Shown in pieces: positions 1 to 8,192 of a DNA stretch of 64,000 nucleotides; positions within the stretch are counted from its first letter, which is position 1, and every line of letters starts with the position of its first letter. The position numbers and the translations under genes are program-made. The DNA is from Bifidobacterium aemilianum. GTDB lineage: Bacteria; Actinomycetota; Actinomycetes; Actinomycetales; Bifidobacteriaceae. Under the pieces are notes generated by a model. It had not been told where the DNA came from and searched no databases. It was given only the letters and a program-made list of their open reading frames with translations. The DNA is taken from positions 124,001-188,000 of the forward strand of contig NZ_PDCG01000002.1 in the NCBI RefSeq assembly GCF_003315635.1. The letters are read 5' to 3'.

Positions 1-201
1 GGTGGGGATTCTACCGGCGGAGGTGTGGGGTTGAATCAGATACCCCATATCCTCCAGGGCCGCCATATCATTGCGGACAGTGGCCGAGCTGACACCCAGA
101 TGGTGTTTCCTGGTCAGAGCCGAGGAACCGACCGGCTCCTGGGAACGGATATAATCCTCCACCACGGCACGCAGGATCAACATACGCCTTGTCTGTTCCA
201 T
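1..201 (-). CDS. hrcA: Heat-inducible transcription repressor HrcA (N-terminal 67 residues; rest outside window)
   Basis: HrcA represses chaperone genes (groESL, dnaK operons) by binding CIRCE operators. The visible 67 residues hold the winged-helix DNA-binding part: the family signatures [26 protein letters not shown] and [11 protein letters not shown] are all readable. The ATG at 199-201 is preceded on the minus strand by a GAGGGG Shine-Dalgarno-like run. A CIRCE element lies 50 bp upstream, so autoregulation is expected. The gene runs off the left edge, so it is partial only because of the window; dnaJ commonly follows hrcA in bifidobacteria but is not visible here. Confidence 0.93.
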   Translation of the reverse strand, partial: MEQTRRMLILRAVVEDYIRSQEPVGSSALTRKHHLGVSSATVRNDMAALEDMGYLIQPHTSAGRIPT

Positions 202-250
202 GCCCCTCCTCTCAGTGTATGCAGCACAACTGTCCACTGCTTTGATTGTA

Positions 251-277
251 TTAGCACTCTATGAGTTGGACTGCTAA
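251..277. promoter_or_regulatory. CIRCE operator (HrcA binding site)
   Basis: TTAGCACTC-N9-GACTGCTAA, against the consensus TTAGCACTC-N9-GAGTGCTAA: the left arm is perfect and the right arm has one mismatch. On the minus strand TTAGCA (arm), 18 bp and TAATAC could serve as -35 and -10 of the hrcA promoter, so bound HrcA would block it. Confidence 0.88.
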
Positions 278-353
278 ACGTTCGTTCATAGATGATTCCT
301 GGCCCGGCCATCCTCGGCAGGCTCCGGGACCGCAATATGGGATACAGCTCACT

Positions 354-365
354 GTGAACGCTAAC
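354..365. promoter_or_regulatory. Imperfect LacI-type palindrome upstream of tkt
   Basis: GTGAACGCTAAC matches 10 of 12 positions of the perfect palindrome GTTAGCGCTAAC found in front of eno at 50536-50547. It lies about 155 bp upstream of the tkt ATG, inside the intergenic stretch 278-519, where I see no other gene. AraQ/MalR-like LacI regulators of central carbon metabolism in bifidobacteria bind sites of this kind; assignment to them is inference. Confidence 0.45.
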
Positions 366-519
366 AGCACTGAAGCATCACAAAAGCTACCAAAATAAGC
401 CAAAACCGAAATGCAAAGTCGGCTGCAAAAGCTAGAATCAAAGGGCAATGTGAGGGTAAGCAAGGCACGGCACAAGCCGCAGTCAGGCACCCGAAGTATT
501 GGAAGGAAAGCAGACACTT

Positions 520-2613
520 ATGACCGATTTCACCTGGTCGCAGCTGGACGAGCGCGCCGTCAAGATGGCGAAGGCTCTCTCCGCCGATGCCGTCGAGAAG
601 GCCGGCAGCGGACACCCCGGATCCCCCATCTCCCTGGCTCCTATCGCATACACGCTCTACCAGCACTACATCAAGCACGACCCCAAGGATCCCCAGTGGG
701 CCGGCCGTGACCGCTTCATCCTCTCCGGTGGTCACGCGTCATTGACCCAGTACGTCCAGCTCTACTTCTCTGGATATGACCTGTCCTTGGACGACCTCAA
801 GCACTTCCGTGGCGGCGCCGACACCCGCACCCCAGGACACCCCGAGTACGGACTGACCCCCGGCATCGAGATGACCACCGGTCCTCTGGGCCAGGGTCTG
901 GCCTCCGCTGTGGGCTTCGCGTACGGTCAGCGCTTCGAGCGTGGCCTGCTCGACCCCGAAAGCCCTGCCGGGCAGTCCCCCTTCGACCACAAGGTCTGGG
1001 TCATCTGCGGTGAGGGCGACGTCCAGGAGGGTGTAGCCTCCGAGGCGAGCTCCCTTGCCGGCAACCAGGGCCTGGGCAACCTGACGGTCATCTTCGATGC
1101 CAACCGCATCCAGATCGAGGGCGACAGCAATCTGACCTTTGACGAGGACATCCTCAAGCGTTACGAGGCCTATGGCTGGTACACCGACGAGTTTTCCTTC
1201 ATCCAGCCCGACGGCTCCTACAAGGAAGACGTAGAGGGCCTGGTCAAGGTTCTGGACAAGGCCGCCCAGGTCACCGACCGCCCCAAGTTCATCAAGGTCG
1301 ACACCCTCATCGCCTGGCCCACCCCCGGCAAGACCAACGACGAATCCTCCCACGGTTCCGCCCTGGGAGCCGAAGCCGTCGCCGGTCTCAAGAAGGAACT
1401 GGGTTACGACCCCGAGGTCAACTTCTATGTGGACAAGGAGGCCCTGGACCACGCCCGTCAGGTCGCCGACCGCGGCCAGCAGGCCCACGCTGAGTGGAAC
1501 CAACGCTTCGAGTCCTGGAAGCAGTCCAACCCCGACAAGGCCGCACTCTATGAGCGCATGAAGGCCGGCAAGCTGCCCGAAGGTTTCGACCAGGCCATCG
1601 ACAAGGTCCGTGAGGGCTTCGAGGCCGGCTCCAAGGTCGCCACCCGCAAGGCCTCCGGTGCCGTCCTCAACGGTATCGCCGAGGTCATGCCCGAACTCTG
1701 GGGCGGCTCCGCCGACCTGGGTGGTTCCAACAACACCAACATCAAGGGCGCCAAGTCCTTCGGCCCGGTCTCCACCCGCACCTGGCCCGATGTCTCCCCC
1801 TACGGCCGCCAGCTGCACTTCGGTGTGCGCGAGTTCGCCATGGGAGCCATCACCAACGGCATCCTCCTGGGTTCCGACACCCGTCCCTTCAACGGCACCT
1901 TCTTCCAGTTCTCCGACTATGAGCGCCCCTCGGTTCGCCTGGCCGCCATCATGAAGCTGCCCAACCTCTACGTCTGGACCCACGACTCCGTGGCCCTGGG
2001 CGAGGACGGCCCCACCCACCAGCCGATCGAGCATCTGACCGCCTTCCGCGCCATGCCCCAGGTCAACGTGGTCCGCCCCGCCGACGCCATTGAGACCGCC
2101 GAGGCCTACCGCGCCTTCTTCGACCGCGAGGAGACCCTGCCCACCGCCATGGTCCTGACCCGTCAAGGCGTTCCCACCCTGGCTGAGACCGCAGCCAAGG
2201 CCAAGGACGGCGTGCGCAAGGGTGGCTACATCCTCGTAGACACCGAGGGCACTGCGGATGTCATCATCATGGCCACCGGCTCCGAGGTCCAGTGGGCCGT
2301 CGAAGGCGCCAAGACCCTGGCCGGCCAGGGCATCAAGGCCCGCGTGGTCTCCATGCCCTCCATGGAGTGGTTCGAGGAGCAGGATGCGGCCTACCGTGAA
2401 TCCGTGCTCCCCAAGGCAGTCAAGGCCCGTGTCTCCATCGAGGCCGGCATCGCCATGCCTTGGTATAAGTACCTGGGTGACAAGGGCAAGGCCATCTCCA
2501 TCGAGCAGTTCGGCCTGCAAGGTGACGGCTCACAGAACATGATCGATCTGGGCATCACCGCTGAGCATGTCGTCCAGGCCGCCAAGGAATCCATTCAGGA
2601 CACCAAGGCCTGA
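520..2613 (+). CDS. tkt: Transketolase
   Basis: Thiamine-diphosphate enzyme moving two-carbon ketol units between sugar phosphates. In bifidobacteria it works with transaldolase and phosphoketolase in the fructose-6-phosphate shunt, in the cytoplasm. The 697-aa product has usual family length. Visible landmarks are the catalytic GHPG (His32), the ThDP/Mg motif GEGD at 164-167 followed by VQEG, and a C-terminal transketolase domain. A TTG start 21 nt upstream is possible, but the ATG at 520 follows the purine-rich GGAAGGAAAG and gives the family N-terminus MTDFTW. Third codon positions are strongly C-biased, as expected for a highly expressed gene. tal follows 118 bp downstream. Confidence 0.97.
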   Translation: MTDFTWSQLDERAVKMAKALSADAVEKAGSGHPGSPISLAPIAYTLYQHYIKHDPKDPQWAGRDRFILSGGHASLTQYVQLYFSGYDLSLDDLKHFRGGADTRTPGHPEYGLTPGIEMTTGPLGQGLASAVGFAYGQRFERGLLDPESPAGQSPFDHKVWVICGEGDVQEGVASEASSLAGNQGLGNLTVIFDANRIQIEGDSNLTFDEDILKRYEAYGWYTDEFSFIQPDGSYKEDVEGLVKVLDKAAQVTDRPKFIKVDTLIAWPTPGKTNDESSHGSALGAEAVAGLKKELGYDPEVNFYVDKEALDHARQVADRGQQAHAEWNQRFESWKQSNPDKAALYERMKAGKLPEGFDQAIDKVREGFEAGSKVATRKASGAVLNGIAEVMPELWGGSADLGGSNNTNIKGAKSFGPVSTRTWPDVSPYGRQLHFGVREFAMGAITNGILLGSDTRPFNGTFFQFSDYERPSVRLAAIMKLPNLYVWTHDSVALGEDGPTHQPIEHLTAFRAMPQVNVVRPADAIETAEAYRAFFDREETLPTAMVLTRQGVPTLAETAAKAKDGVRKGGYILVDTEGTADVIIMATGSEVQWAVEGAKTLAGQGIKARVVSMPSMEWFEEQDAAYRESVLPKAVKARVSIEAGIAMPWYKYLGDKGKAISIEQFGLQGDGSQNMIDLGITAEHVVQAAKESIQDTKA

Positions 2614-2680
2614 GCCACCACAGCTGGTCCCGGCAAGCCATGGCCCTGCCAGTACAGCCAGCATTGAAAGTTGTTCCATT

Positions 2681-2710
2681 GGGTTCTGTGGACACCGATC
2701 CGCAGAACCC
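2681..2710 (+). terminator. Hairpin between tkt and tal
   Basis: GGGTTCTGTGG pairs with CCGCAGAACCC (11 bp including one G-T pair) across an 8-nt loop. No T-run follows, and the tal Shine-Dalgarno begins within a few bases, so it may be a processing or attenuation hairpin that sets different tkt and tal levels rather than a true terminator. Confidence 0.5.
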
Positions 2711-2731
2711 GGATATAAGGAGAATACAAAT

Positions 2732-3835
2732 ATGACTGAAGCTACACAGCGCACCAGCGATTCCGGTGTCTCGATCTGGCTGGACGACCTGTCCCGCACC
2801 CGCATCGAGTCCGGCTCCCTTCAGGACCTGATCGCCAACAAGAACGTGGTCGGCGTGACCACCAACCCCTCTATCTTCCAGAAGGCCCTGAGCCAGGTCG
2901 GTCCCTACGATGCCCAGCTCAAGGAACTGGGACGTATCGACGTCGAGGAGGCCGTTCGTGAGCTGACCACCACCGACGTACGTAACGCCACCGACATCTT
3001 CCGCCAGATCGCCGAGGATTCCGACTTCGTCGATGGCCGCGTCTCCATCGAGGTCGACCCTCGTCTGGCCCACGACACCGAAGGCACCGCCAAGCAGGCC
3101 GTGGAGCTCTGGGAGAAGGTCAACCGCCCCAACGCCATGATCAAGATCCCCGCCACCCTGGAAGGCCTGCCGGCCATCACCCAGACCCTGGCCAAGGGCA
3201 TCTCCGTCAACGTCACCCTTATCTTCTCCCTGGAGCGTTACGAGCAGGTCATTGACGCCTTCATCGAGGGCATGGTCCAGGCTGACCAGAATGGCCATGA
3301 CCTCAAGCACATGGGTTCCGTGGCATCCTTCTTCGTCTCCCGTGTCGACACGGCTGTGGACAAGCTCCTGGAAACCAACGGTTCCGATGAGGCCAAGGCC
3401 CTGATGGGCAAGGCCGCTGTGGCCAACGCCCGCCTGGCCTACGAGCTCTTCGAGAAGAAGTTCGACGCCGATTCGCGCTGGGCCGCCCTGGAAGCCAAGG
3501 GCGCCCACAGGCAGCGTCCTCTCTGGGCCTCCACCGGCACCAAGAACCCCAACTACTCCGACTGCATGTACGTCGACGAGCTGGTCGCCCCCAGTGTCGT
3601 CAACACCATGCCGGAGAAGACCCTGGAAGCCCTGGCCGACCACGGCAACGGCGCCCCCTCCATCGAGGGCACCTACGAGGAGAGCCATGCCATCATGAAC
3701 AAGCTGGCTGATCTGGGTATCTCCATCAAGGACGTCACCGAGAAGCTGGAGACCGAGGGCGTCGCCCAGTTCATCAGCTCCTGGGACTCGGTCCTCAACG
3801 ACACCCAGGCCGGCATCGACCGCGTCAACGCCTGA
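2732..3835 (+). CDS. tal: Transaldolase
   Basis: Transfers a dihydroxyacetone unit from fructose-6-phosphate to erythrose-4-phosphate, giving sedoheptulose-7-phosphate and glyceraldehyde-3-phosphate; with tkt it completes the non-oxidative part of the bifid shunt. The 367-aa protein is the normal size of the actinobacterial type. Readable landmarks are VTTNPSIFQKAL (41-52) and the Schiff-base lysine in NAMIKIPAT (Lys138). The ATG at 2732 has AAGGAG 8 nt upstream. An open frame extends 165 nt further 5' but only through the intergenic hairpin. A strong inverted repeat follows the stop. Confidence 0.97.
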   Translation: MTEATQRTSDSGVSIWLDDLSRTRIESGSLQDLIANKNVVGVTTNPSIFQKALSQVGPYDAQLKELGRIDVEEAVRELTTTDVRNATDIFRQIAEDSDFVDGRVSIEVDPRLAHDTEGTAKQAVELWEKVNRPNAMIKIPATLEGLPAITQTLAKGISVNVTLIFSLERYEQVIDAFIEGMVQADQNGHDLKHMGSVASFFVSRVDTAVDKLLETNGSDEAKALMGKAAVANARLAYELFEKKFDADSRWAALEAKGAHRQRPLWASTGTKNPNYSDCMYVDELVAPSVVNTMPEKTLEALADHGNGAPSIEGTYEESHAIMNKLADLGISIKDVTEKLETEGVAQFISSWDSVLNDTQAGIDRVNA

Positions 3836-3875
3836 TTGCCTCCTGTACTGTTCTGACGCACAGTAGCAACTGACC

Positions 3876-3912
3876 GCAAGACCCCGCACAGACTTTCTGA
3901 ACGGGGTCTTGC
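3876..3912 (+). terminator. Terminator-like hairpin after tal
   Basis: GCAAGACCCCG pairs perfectly with CGGGGTCTTGC (11 bp) across a 15-nt loop, 40 nt after the tal stop. It lacks a T-tract, as many actinobacterial terminators do. Confidence 0.7.
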
Positions 3913-4034
3913 CATATCCCTACATGAGCCGTGTCAGGCGCATAGACACGGTGCAGGCCATCATGTCCGGCTAGTGAGGGCAGACCGCTAGGATCATGCC
4001 AACGACCTTCTCCCTCCCCTAGCAACTGGTGGAT

Positions 4035-4047
4035 GGGGGGGGGGGGG
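4035..4047. repeat. Thirteen-base poly-G tract in intergenic region
   Basis: An uninterrupted run of 13 G in the 416-bp gap between tal (ends 3835) and the small gene at 4252. Apart from the tal hairpin and this tract, I see no gene or recognisable RNA in the gap. Tracts of this length slip readily during replication and are also hard to sequence, so the exact length is uncertain. Confidence 0.9.
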
Positions 4048-4251
4048 ACTCTCTGCCGGTTGTGCCGCTAAGTGTTGCTAGCGCCTGGGAACCGGGACCA
4101 GGACCACCACCCTTCCAGCACTTGGCGACTTCTGTTGAATCAGGAAAGGTTGCGGAAACGGTTTGCTCCTGTGCGATCATGCTTTGTCTTGGAACTGCGC
4201 CCTGAGCGATCAGCAGTGCAGACGTGGCCATATATCTCTAGTATCGGCCTG

Positions 4252-4536
4252 ATGCGTGATGACTTCATACCGGATGACATCTCGATGACCACCGATCGCC
4301 GCAAGGGCATCAACCACCCTTCGCTCCAGTACGCCGAGAGGGTGCGAATCAACCTGGAACGCCACAAGGACCAGCTACTGGACCGTCTGCGCGATCCAAG
4401 CCTCGGGGCCGAAGCCAGGCGGCAGACAGAGCAGGCGCTCAAGGAGGTCAGACAGGATATAGCCACTATTCGCTACCGGCACGACTTCGCCCTCTTGCGA
4501 ACCATGAGCGGCAAGTACAACAAGAAACAGATATGA
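4252..4536 (+). CDS. Conserved-looking small hypothetical protein, charged and helical
   Basis: I do not recognise the family. The 94-aa product is rich in Arg, Glu, Asp and Gln, and from about residue 25 reads as a long amphipathic helix (YAERVRINLERHKDQLL and onward), ending in the basic tail SGKYNKKQI. It is probably cytoplasmic; no membrane segment or cysteine is present. The frame is open further 5' (to 4072), but the upstream part has atypical composition. The ATG at 4252 lies 7 nt after a TAGTAT -10-like hexamer, which could give a leaderless transcript; ATG 4285 is an alternative. tRNA-Ala lies convergent 35 bp downstream. Confidence 0.6.
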   Translation: MRDDFIPDDISMTTDRRKGINHPSLQYAERVRINLERHKDQLLDRLRDPSLGAEARRQTEQALKEVRQDIATIRYRHDFALLRTMSGKYNKKQI

Positions 4537-4571
4537 AAAAGGCTTCCGGGAGAACCCAGAAGCCTCAATCG

Positions 4572-4644
4572 TGGAGCTAGGGAGATTCGAACTCCCGACC
4601 CCCTCCATGCCATGGAGATGCGCTACCAGCTGCGCCATAGCCCC
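4572..4644 (-). tRNA. tRNA-Ala (anticodon GGC)
   Basis: Reading the minus strand: acceptor GGGGCTA/TAGCTCC with discriminator A, D arm with GCGC, anticodon stem TCTCC/GGAGG enclosing loop ATGGCAT (anticodon GGC), and T loop GTTCGAATC. CCA is not encoded. Length is 73 nt. Confidence 0.95.
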
Positions 4645-4771
4645 GTATTCATTTGTTTAGTCCTTAACGAACCTCATTTAGAATACAACAGGCTTGCGAA
4701 GCAGGCAACTCGGCGTGTCTTGCAAATCGCCATCCAGTTGGAGCCAGCGTCAGCCCCTGTGCGGCCGACAG

Positions 4772-6019
4772 TTAATTGCCGCTCCCACTGGTCTGGCCGC
4801 CTCCAGGACTATTGCCACCAGTGGTACCGGGCCCACCTGTTGAGGATCCACTGCCATTCTTGCCATCCGTGTGTTTGGAGCCGGTGCCTCCAGCAGTGCC
4901 GGTGGAGCCGGGTCCGGAGCCCGGCTGGGTACCAGCATCGCCACCGGTCGAGCTGGAGCCCGACCCCGAGCCAGTGCCAGAGCTTGATCCCGAATCGTTT
5001 CCGGTGGAACCGGAGCCTTGGCTGCCGCTGCCACCCCTGCCTCCGGTTGAGCCTGTGGACTTATCGGCATTGCCACCGCCAGTTGATCCCTGGCTGCCCT
5101 GGCCATTGTCGGTGGAACCGTTCGAACCCTTGCCTGGCTCAGATGAACCGCTGGAATCCTTGCCGGACTGATTGGGGTTCGGCGTCTGGCCGTCGCTCCC
5201 ACCAGTTGAGGGGGCCTGCTTGCCGCCTGTATCCTGCTCTTGCTCAGGGGACTGGGTGCCCACTCTCGAATTGTCGACCAGGTCACGGACCACGGTATCG
5301 GTACCCTGACCACGGGTGACCAAGCTGATGACACCCGCGGTGATGAGGACCGCCAGTAGGGAGCTGACCACGGCCACGACGATGGCCAGGCGCTTCTTGC
5401 CCTTGGGGGTCAGTTTGGAAGCGGCATGGCCGGCCTGATGGCTGCCAAGGGTCCGACCGTCGGCGGGGCTGGCCACCCTGACCGATGTTCCCCCCGGCCC
5501 CGATGAGACCTGCCGAGGGTGTGCTGCCATACCTGCCGGGGAGCCAAGCACTCTCGTCTCGTCGCCAGCAGTGATATTCGGCCCACCCAGGGCGGTAGCG
5601 TCCCTGGCCTTGGGGAGGACGGAAGTCTGGTCCGCCGCAAGGCCAGCAATCTGACCGATCCCAAGCCCGTCTGCCCCAAGACTGCTGATGACGCGAGTGG
5701 ATTCATCCTCCCCTGTCCCGGCGGCTGGGTTCTCATTGGACTTGATGACCCCCGTCTGAGCTTCAGCCTCGGATTGGTCCTTGTCCCCATCATCCAAGGA
5801 CAAGGCCGGCAAAGGAATCTTCTCTGAAGAAACCTTGATCACGTTCTGGTAGATCTGCGAGGCTATGGCCGAGACAATGGAACCTATGGCCACGCCGATA
5901 ATGGAACCGGCTATGCCGATCTTGGCTGAAAGCCAGAAGGATGTCATGGCCGCCAAGGCTCCGGCGGCAATCTGCGAAACTGAAATGCCCTTGAAAAAAT
6001 TCCTCACAAGCCTAGACAT
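4772..6019 (-). CDS. Membrane protein with a long Gly/Ser/Thr-rich extracytoplasmic tail
   Basis: Function unknown. The 415-aa protein begins with a basic stretch and a small-residue hydrophobic region (about 15-58) that could form two helices. An acidic and polar linker (70-205) follows, then KKR and a clear membrane helix (about 211-235). From about 245 to the end it is almost entirely Gly, Ser, Thr, Asn and Asp in GSG/TGG patterns, as in wall-spanning or glycosylated linkers. There is no LPXTG motif and no enzymatic domain is seen. The Shine-Dalgarno before the ATG at 6019 is weak. The gene stands alone between tRNA-Ala and a DMT transporter; the repetitive tail should vary in length between strains. 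Confidence 0.75.
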   Translation of the reverse strand: MSRLVRNFFKGISVSQIAAGALAAMTSFWLSAKIGIAGSIIGVAIGSIVSAIASQIYQNVIKVSSEKIPLPALSLDDGDKDQSEAEAQTGVIKSNENPAAGTGEDESTRVISSLGADGLGIGQIAGLAADQTSVLPKARDATALGGPNITAGDETRVLGSPAGMAAHPRQVSSGPGGTSVRVASPADGRTLGSHQAGHAASKLTPKGKKRLAIVVAVVSSLLAVLITAGVISLVTRGQGTDTVVRDLVDNSRVGTQSPEQEQDTGGKQAPSTGGSDGQTPNPNQSGKDSSGSSEPGKGSNGSTDNGQGSQGSTGGGNADKSTGSTGGRGGSGSQGSGSTGNDSGSSSGTGSGSGSSSTGGDAGTQPGSGPGSTGTAGGTGSKHTDGKNGSGSSTGGPGTTGGNSPGGGQTSGSGN

Positions 6020-6123
6020 TAACCAATCATGCTGACCATCGGCTCACAGCGGAGCGAATACGCGCCTAACCCTTACAGATGGATCCCTCACCCGGAGTCA
6101 GGGCCACAGAGGGACCACAGGAC

Positions 6124-7224
6124 CTATGGTCGCCTGGACTTGGGCCGGCCAATCATGTGACCTCCAAAGCTGATGGCCTCCACCTTCATCCGGTGGACCG
6201 CCGGAATTCTTCCCGGTTGAAGGACGGACATCAGCACTGCGGAGAAGATCAGCACAAAGCCCACCACCGAGCTCCAACCTATGGGCTCACCCCAGAAGAG
6301 GACGGAGAAAGCCACAGCAAAGAGGCATTCGGTGCATTCAAGTAGGGAGGCGGTGGTGGCCGGAACGTGGGCCAAGCCGATATTCTGCAGAATCTGGGCG
6401 GCCGTGGTGGCTCCAATCAGCAGGTAGAGGAAGCTCCATAGCACCTGCGGCTCCAACCATGCGCTTGAAGGACCCGGTTCGTAGATCAGCGCCCCGACCA
6501 GAAAACATACACCAGACACGGCGAACTGCATGAAGGTCAAAGCCAGGGGGTTGAAATGCCCGGCATAGTGACCCAGGAGGGTGATGTTGAAGGCGAAGAT
6601 GAAGGCGCAGCCCAGCAGCTTGATGTCCCCAGGGGTCAGCTCCGTCACATGGGTGCCTGGCTTCAGGGAGACGAAGCCGACACCAGCCATGCAGATGAGT
6701 GCCGCCAACACATTGGTGAGACCCGGCCGGCATTTGGCCACCAGCCAACCGGCAAAGGGGGTGATGACACAGTAGGAGGCGATCAGAAAGGAGCTACGCC
6801 CCGGCTCCACGGTCTGCAGGCCCTGGTTTTCCAAAATCATATTGCCGTAATAGGTCAGGCCTATGAGGAGACCAGGAAGCAGGATCTGCTTGTTCACGGC
6901 CTTGAGGATCCTGCGACCAAAGAGGGCCAGCATGATCAGGCAGGCACCCAGCATTCGCAGAAACATGAGCCACTGGGGGGAAATGGCCCGTAATGCCACC
7001 TTGGCCATAAGGTAACTGCCGCCCCACAAGGCCGCACAAAGCAGCAGCATGATCCTGGCCAGGTTGGGAGGGAAGCTACGGGACAAGCGGCTTCGCAGGC
7101 GCTCGATGCGACGGGGAGAGCTACCGGCAGCAGCTATCGAGACAGGTTGGCCTCCCACAGGTGGATGCTCACCACCCTTGTTCTCCCTGCTGGGAGTGAC
7201 CTGACGCTGAGGAGACGCGCTCAT
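6124..7224 (-). CDS. DMT-superfamily (EamA) transporter
   Basis: Predicted inner-membrane carrier of the drug/metabolite transporter superfamily, typically exporting amino acids or small metabolites; the substrate cannot be read from sequence. The 366-aa protein has a polar N-terminal tail of about 55 residues followed by roughly ten hydrophobic helices in two EamA repeats (LCAALWGGSYLMAKVAL at the start of the first; the second ends in the conserved LLECTECLFAVAFSVLFWGEP pattern, read in two pieces). The ATG at 7224 has AGGAAGG upstream; a longer frame to 7287 lacks such a site. Its neighbours suggest no pathway partner. Confidence 0.85.
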   Translation of the reverse strand: MSASPQRQVTPSRENKGGEHPPVGGQPVSIAAAGSSPRRIERLRSRLSRSFPPNLARIMLLLCAALWGGSYLMAKVALRAISPQWLMFLRMLGACLIMLALFGRRILKAVNKQILLPGLLIGLTYYGNMILENQGLQTVEPGRSSFLIASYCVITPFAGWLVAKCRPGLTNVLAALICMAGVGFVSLKPGTHVTELTPGDIKLLGCAFIFAFNITLLGHYAGHFNPLALTFMQFAVSGVCFLVGALIYEPGPSSAWLEPQVLWSFLYLLIGATTAAQILQNIGLAHVPATTASLLECTECLFAVAFSVLFWGEPIGWSSVVGFVLIFSAVLMSVLQPGRIPAVHRMKVEAISFGGHMIGRPKSRRP

Positions 7225-7571
7225 GGCGGACACCTGACCTTCCTGCGGGAGATTCAACAGACAGCTGTGAGCCCGGCACCCGCCCATGGGCCGGCAGGTC
7301 TGGACAGGTTCAAAGATAGTCCGGCACAGGACCCAGACACGCCTGCAAGATCACTACATCAGCCCTTGGCGTCCAACAAGGCGGATCAGCAGCCATCCAG
7401 CAAGGCTCTCCATCGTGACAGAGTAGTGAGAATTGTCACAAACCCTATCTCTCCTAGGTGAACCTCATGGAAAGGACCTATCCTGAAGGGGTACGCGTAT
7501 ATTCAATACGCTGTGAGGAATAGGGTGGCCCATCAACAAGTCGATGACCCCCGTAACGAAAGGATGGCATC

Positions 7572-7976
7572 ATGGCTGCACTTACCGACGATATGAAGGA
7601 ATTCATCAAGAACAATCTGGCGTGGATCACCACCATCAGCAAGGATGGGCAGCTGGACATCGGTCCCAAGATGTCCATGTTCGCCCTGGACGACAACCAC
7701 CTGGCCTACCACGAGCGCACCGCCGGCCAGCATTACCGCAATCTGATGGACGGCAGCCAACTGGTCGTTGGCTATGCCAATCTGGATACCAAGAAGGGCT
7801 ACCGTTTCCGCGGCAATGTCACCCTCCACACCGATGACGACATCTATGATGCCCAGGTGAAGGCCGCCGAGGAGCATGGCACCAAGAAGCCCGCCGTCAT
7901 CCCCGTTCTGGAGATCACCGAAATTGATGACCTGTCCGCAGGTCCCAAGGCGGGAACCACCATCGAGAAGAACTGA
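7572..7976 (+). CDS. Pyridoxamine 5'-phosphate oxidase-like FMN-binding split-barrel protein
   Basis: A 134-aa single-domain protein of the PNPOx-like flavin split-barrel fold. The order LAWITTISKDGQLDIGPKM, YHERTAGQHYRNLMDGSQLV and GYRFRGNVTLH matches small members annotated as flavin nucleotide-binding or general stress proteins. These usually bind FMN or F420 and reduce small substrates; the actual substrate is unknown. The ATG at 7572 has AAAGGATGG upstream. It is a single-gene unit closed by a 16-bp terminator hairpin. Confidence 0.85.
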   Translation: MAALTDDMKEFIKNNLAWITTISKDGQLDIGPKMSMFALDDNHLAYHERTAGQHYRNLMDGSQLVVGYANLDTKKGYRFRGNVTLHTDDDIYDAQVKAAEEHGTKKPAVIPVLEITEIDDLSAGPKAGTTIEKN

Positions 7977-8025
7977 TTGACAGCATCGGCAGCTTAGGCC
8001 ACACCTAGACTGCCTTTTGTTAGCG

Positions 8026-8067
8026 CCGACGGCCTCTCCCCAACTGGGGAGAGGCCGTCGGTTTCTT
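8026..8067 (+). terminator. Rho-independent terminator after the PNPOx-like gene
   Basis: A perfect 16-bp stem (CCGACGGCCTCTCCCC with its complement) closes a 4-nt AACT loop and is followed by TTTCTT. It could also serve the convergent GH13 gene. Confidence 0.93.
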
Positions 8068-8192
8068 GTAGCTACCAGAGGCATAATCTTGCCTCATTCC
8101 CAGCATGTGTCTGCTTAGAATCGGGTGGTCAAGTTGCCGTATTCCGATCCGAATCCGACGCTCTGTCAGTCGAAACCTTGGCTGCCTTGCAG

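Noticed and set aside
739-2520. 593-residue open frame antisense to tkt
   Set aside because: Gly/Leu/Val-rich shadow of a highly codon-biased GC-rich gene; it resembles no family, and the plus-strand transketolase is unambiguous.
2555-3889. 444-residue open frame antisense to tal
   Set aside because: Same effect of strong C-ending codon bias on the opposite strand; no ribosome site or family likeness.
5028-5180. Degenerate repeats in the Gly/Ser tail gene that might suggest a CRISPR-like array
   Set aside because: Units are irregular, read in frame as GSG/TGG codons, and have no spacers of constant length.
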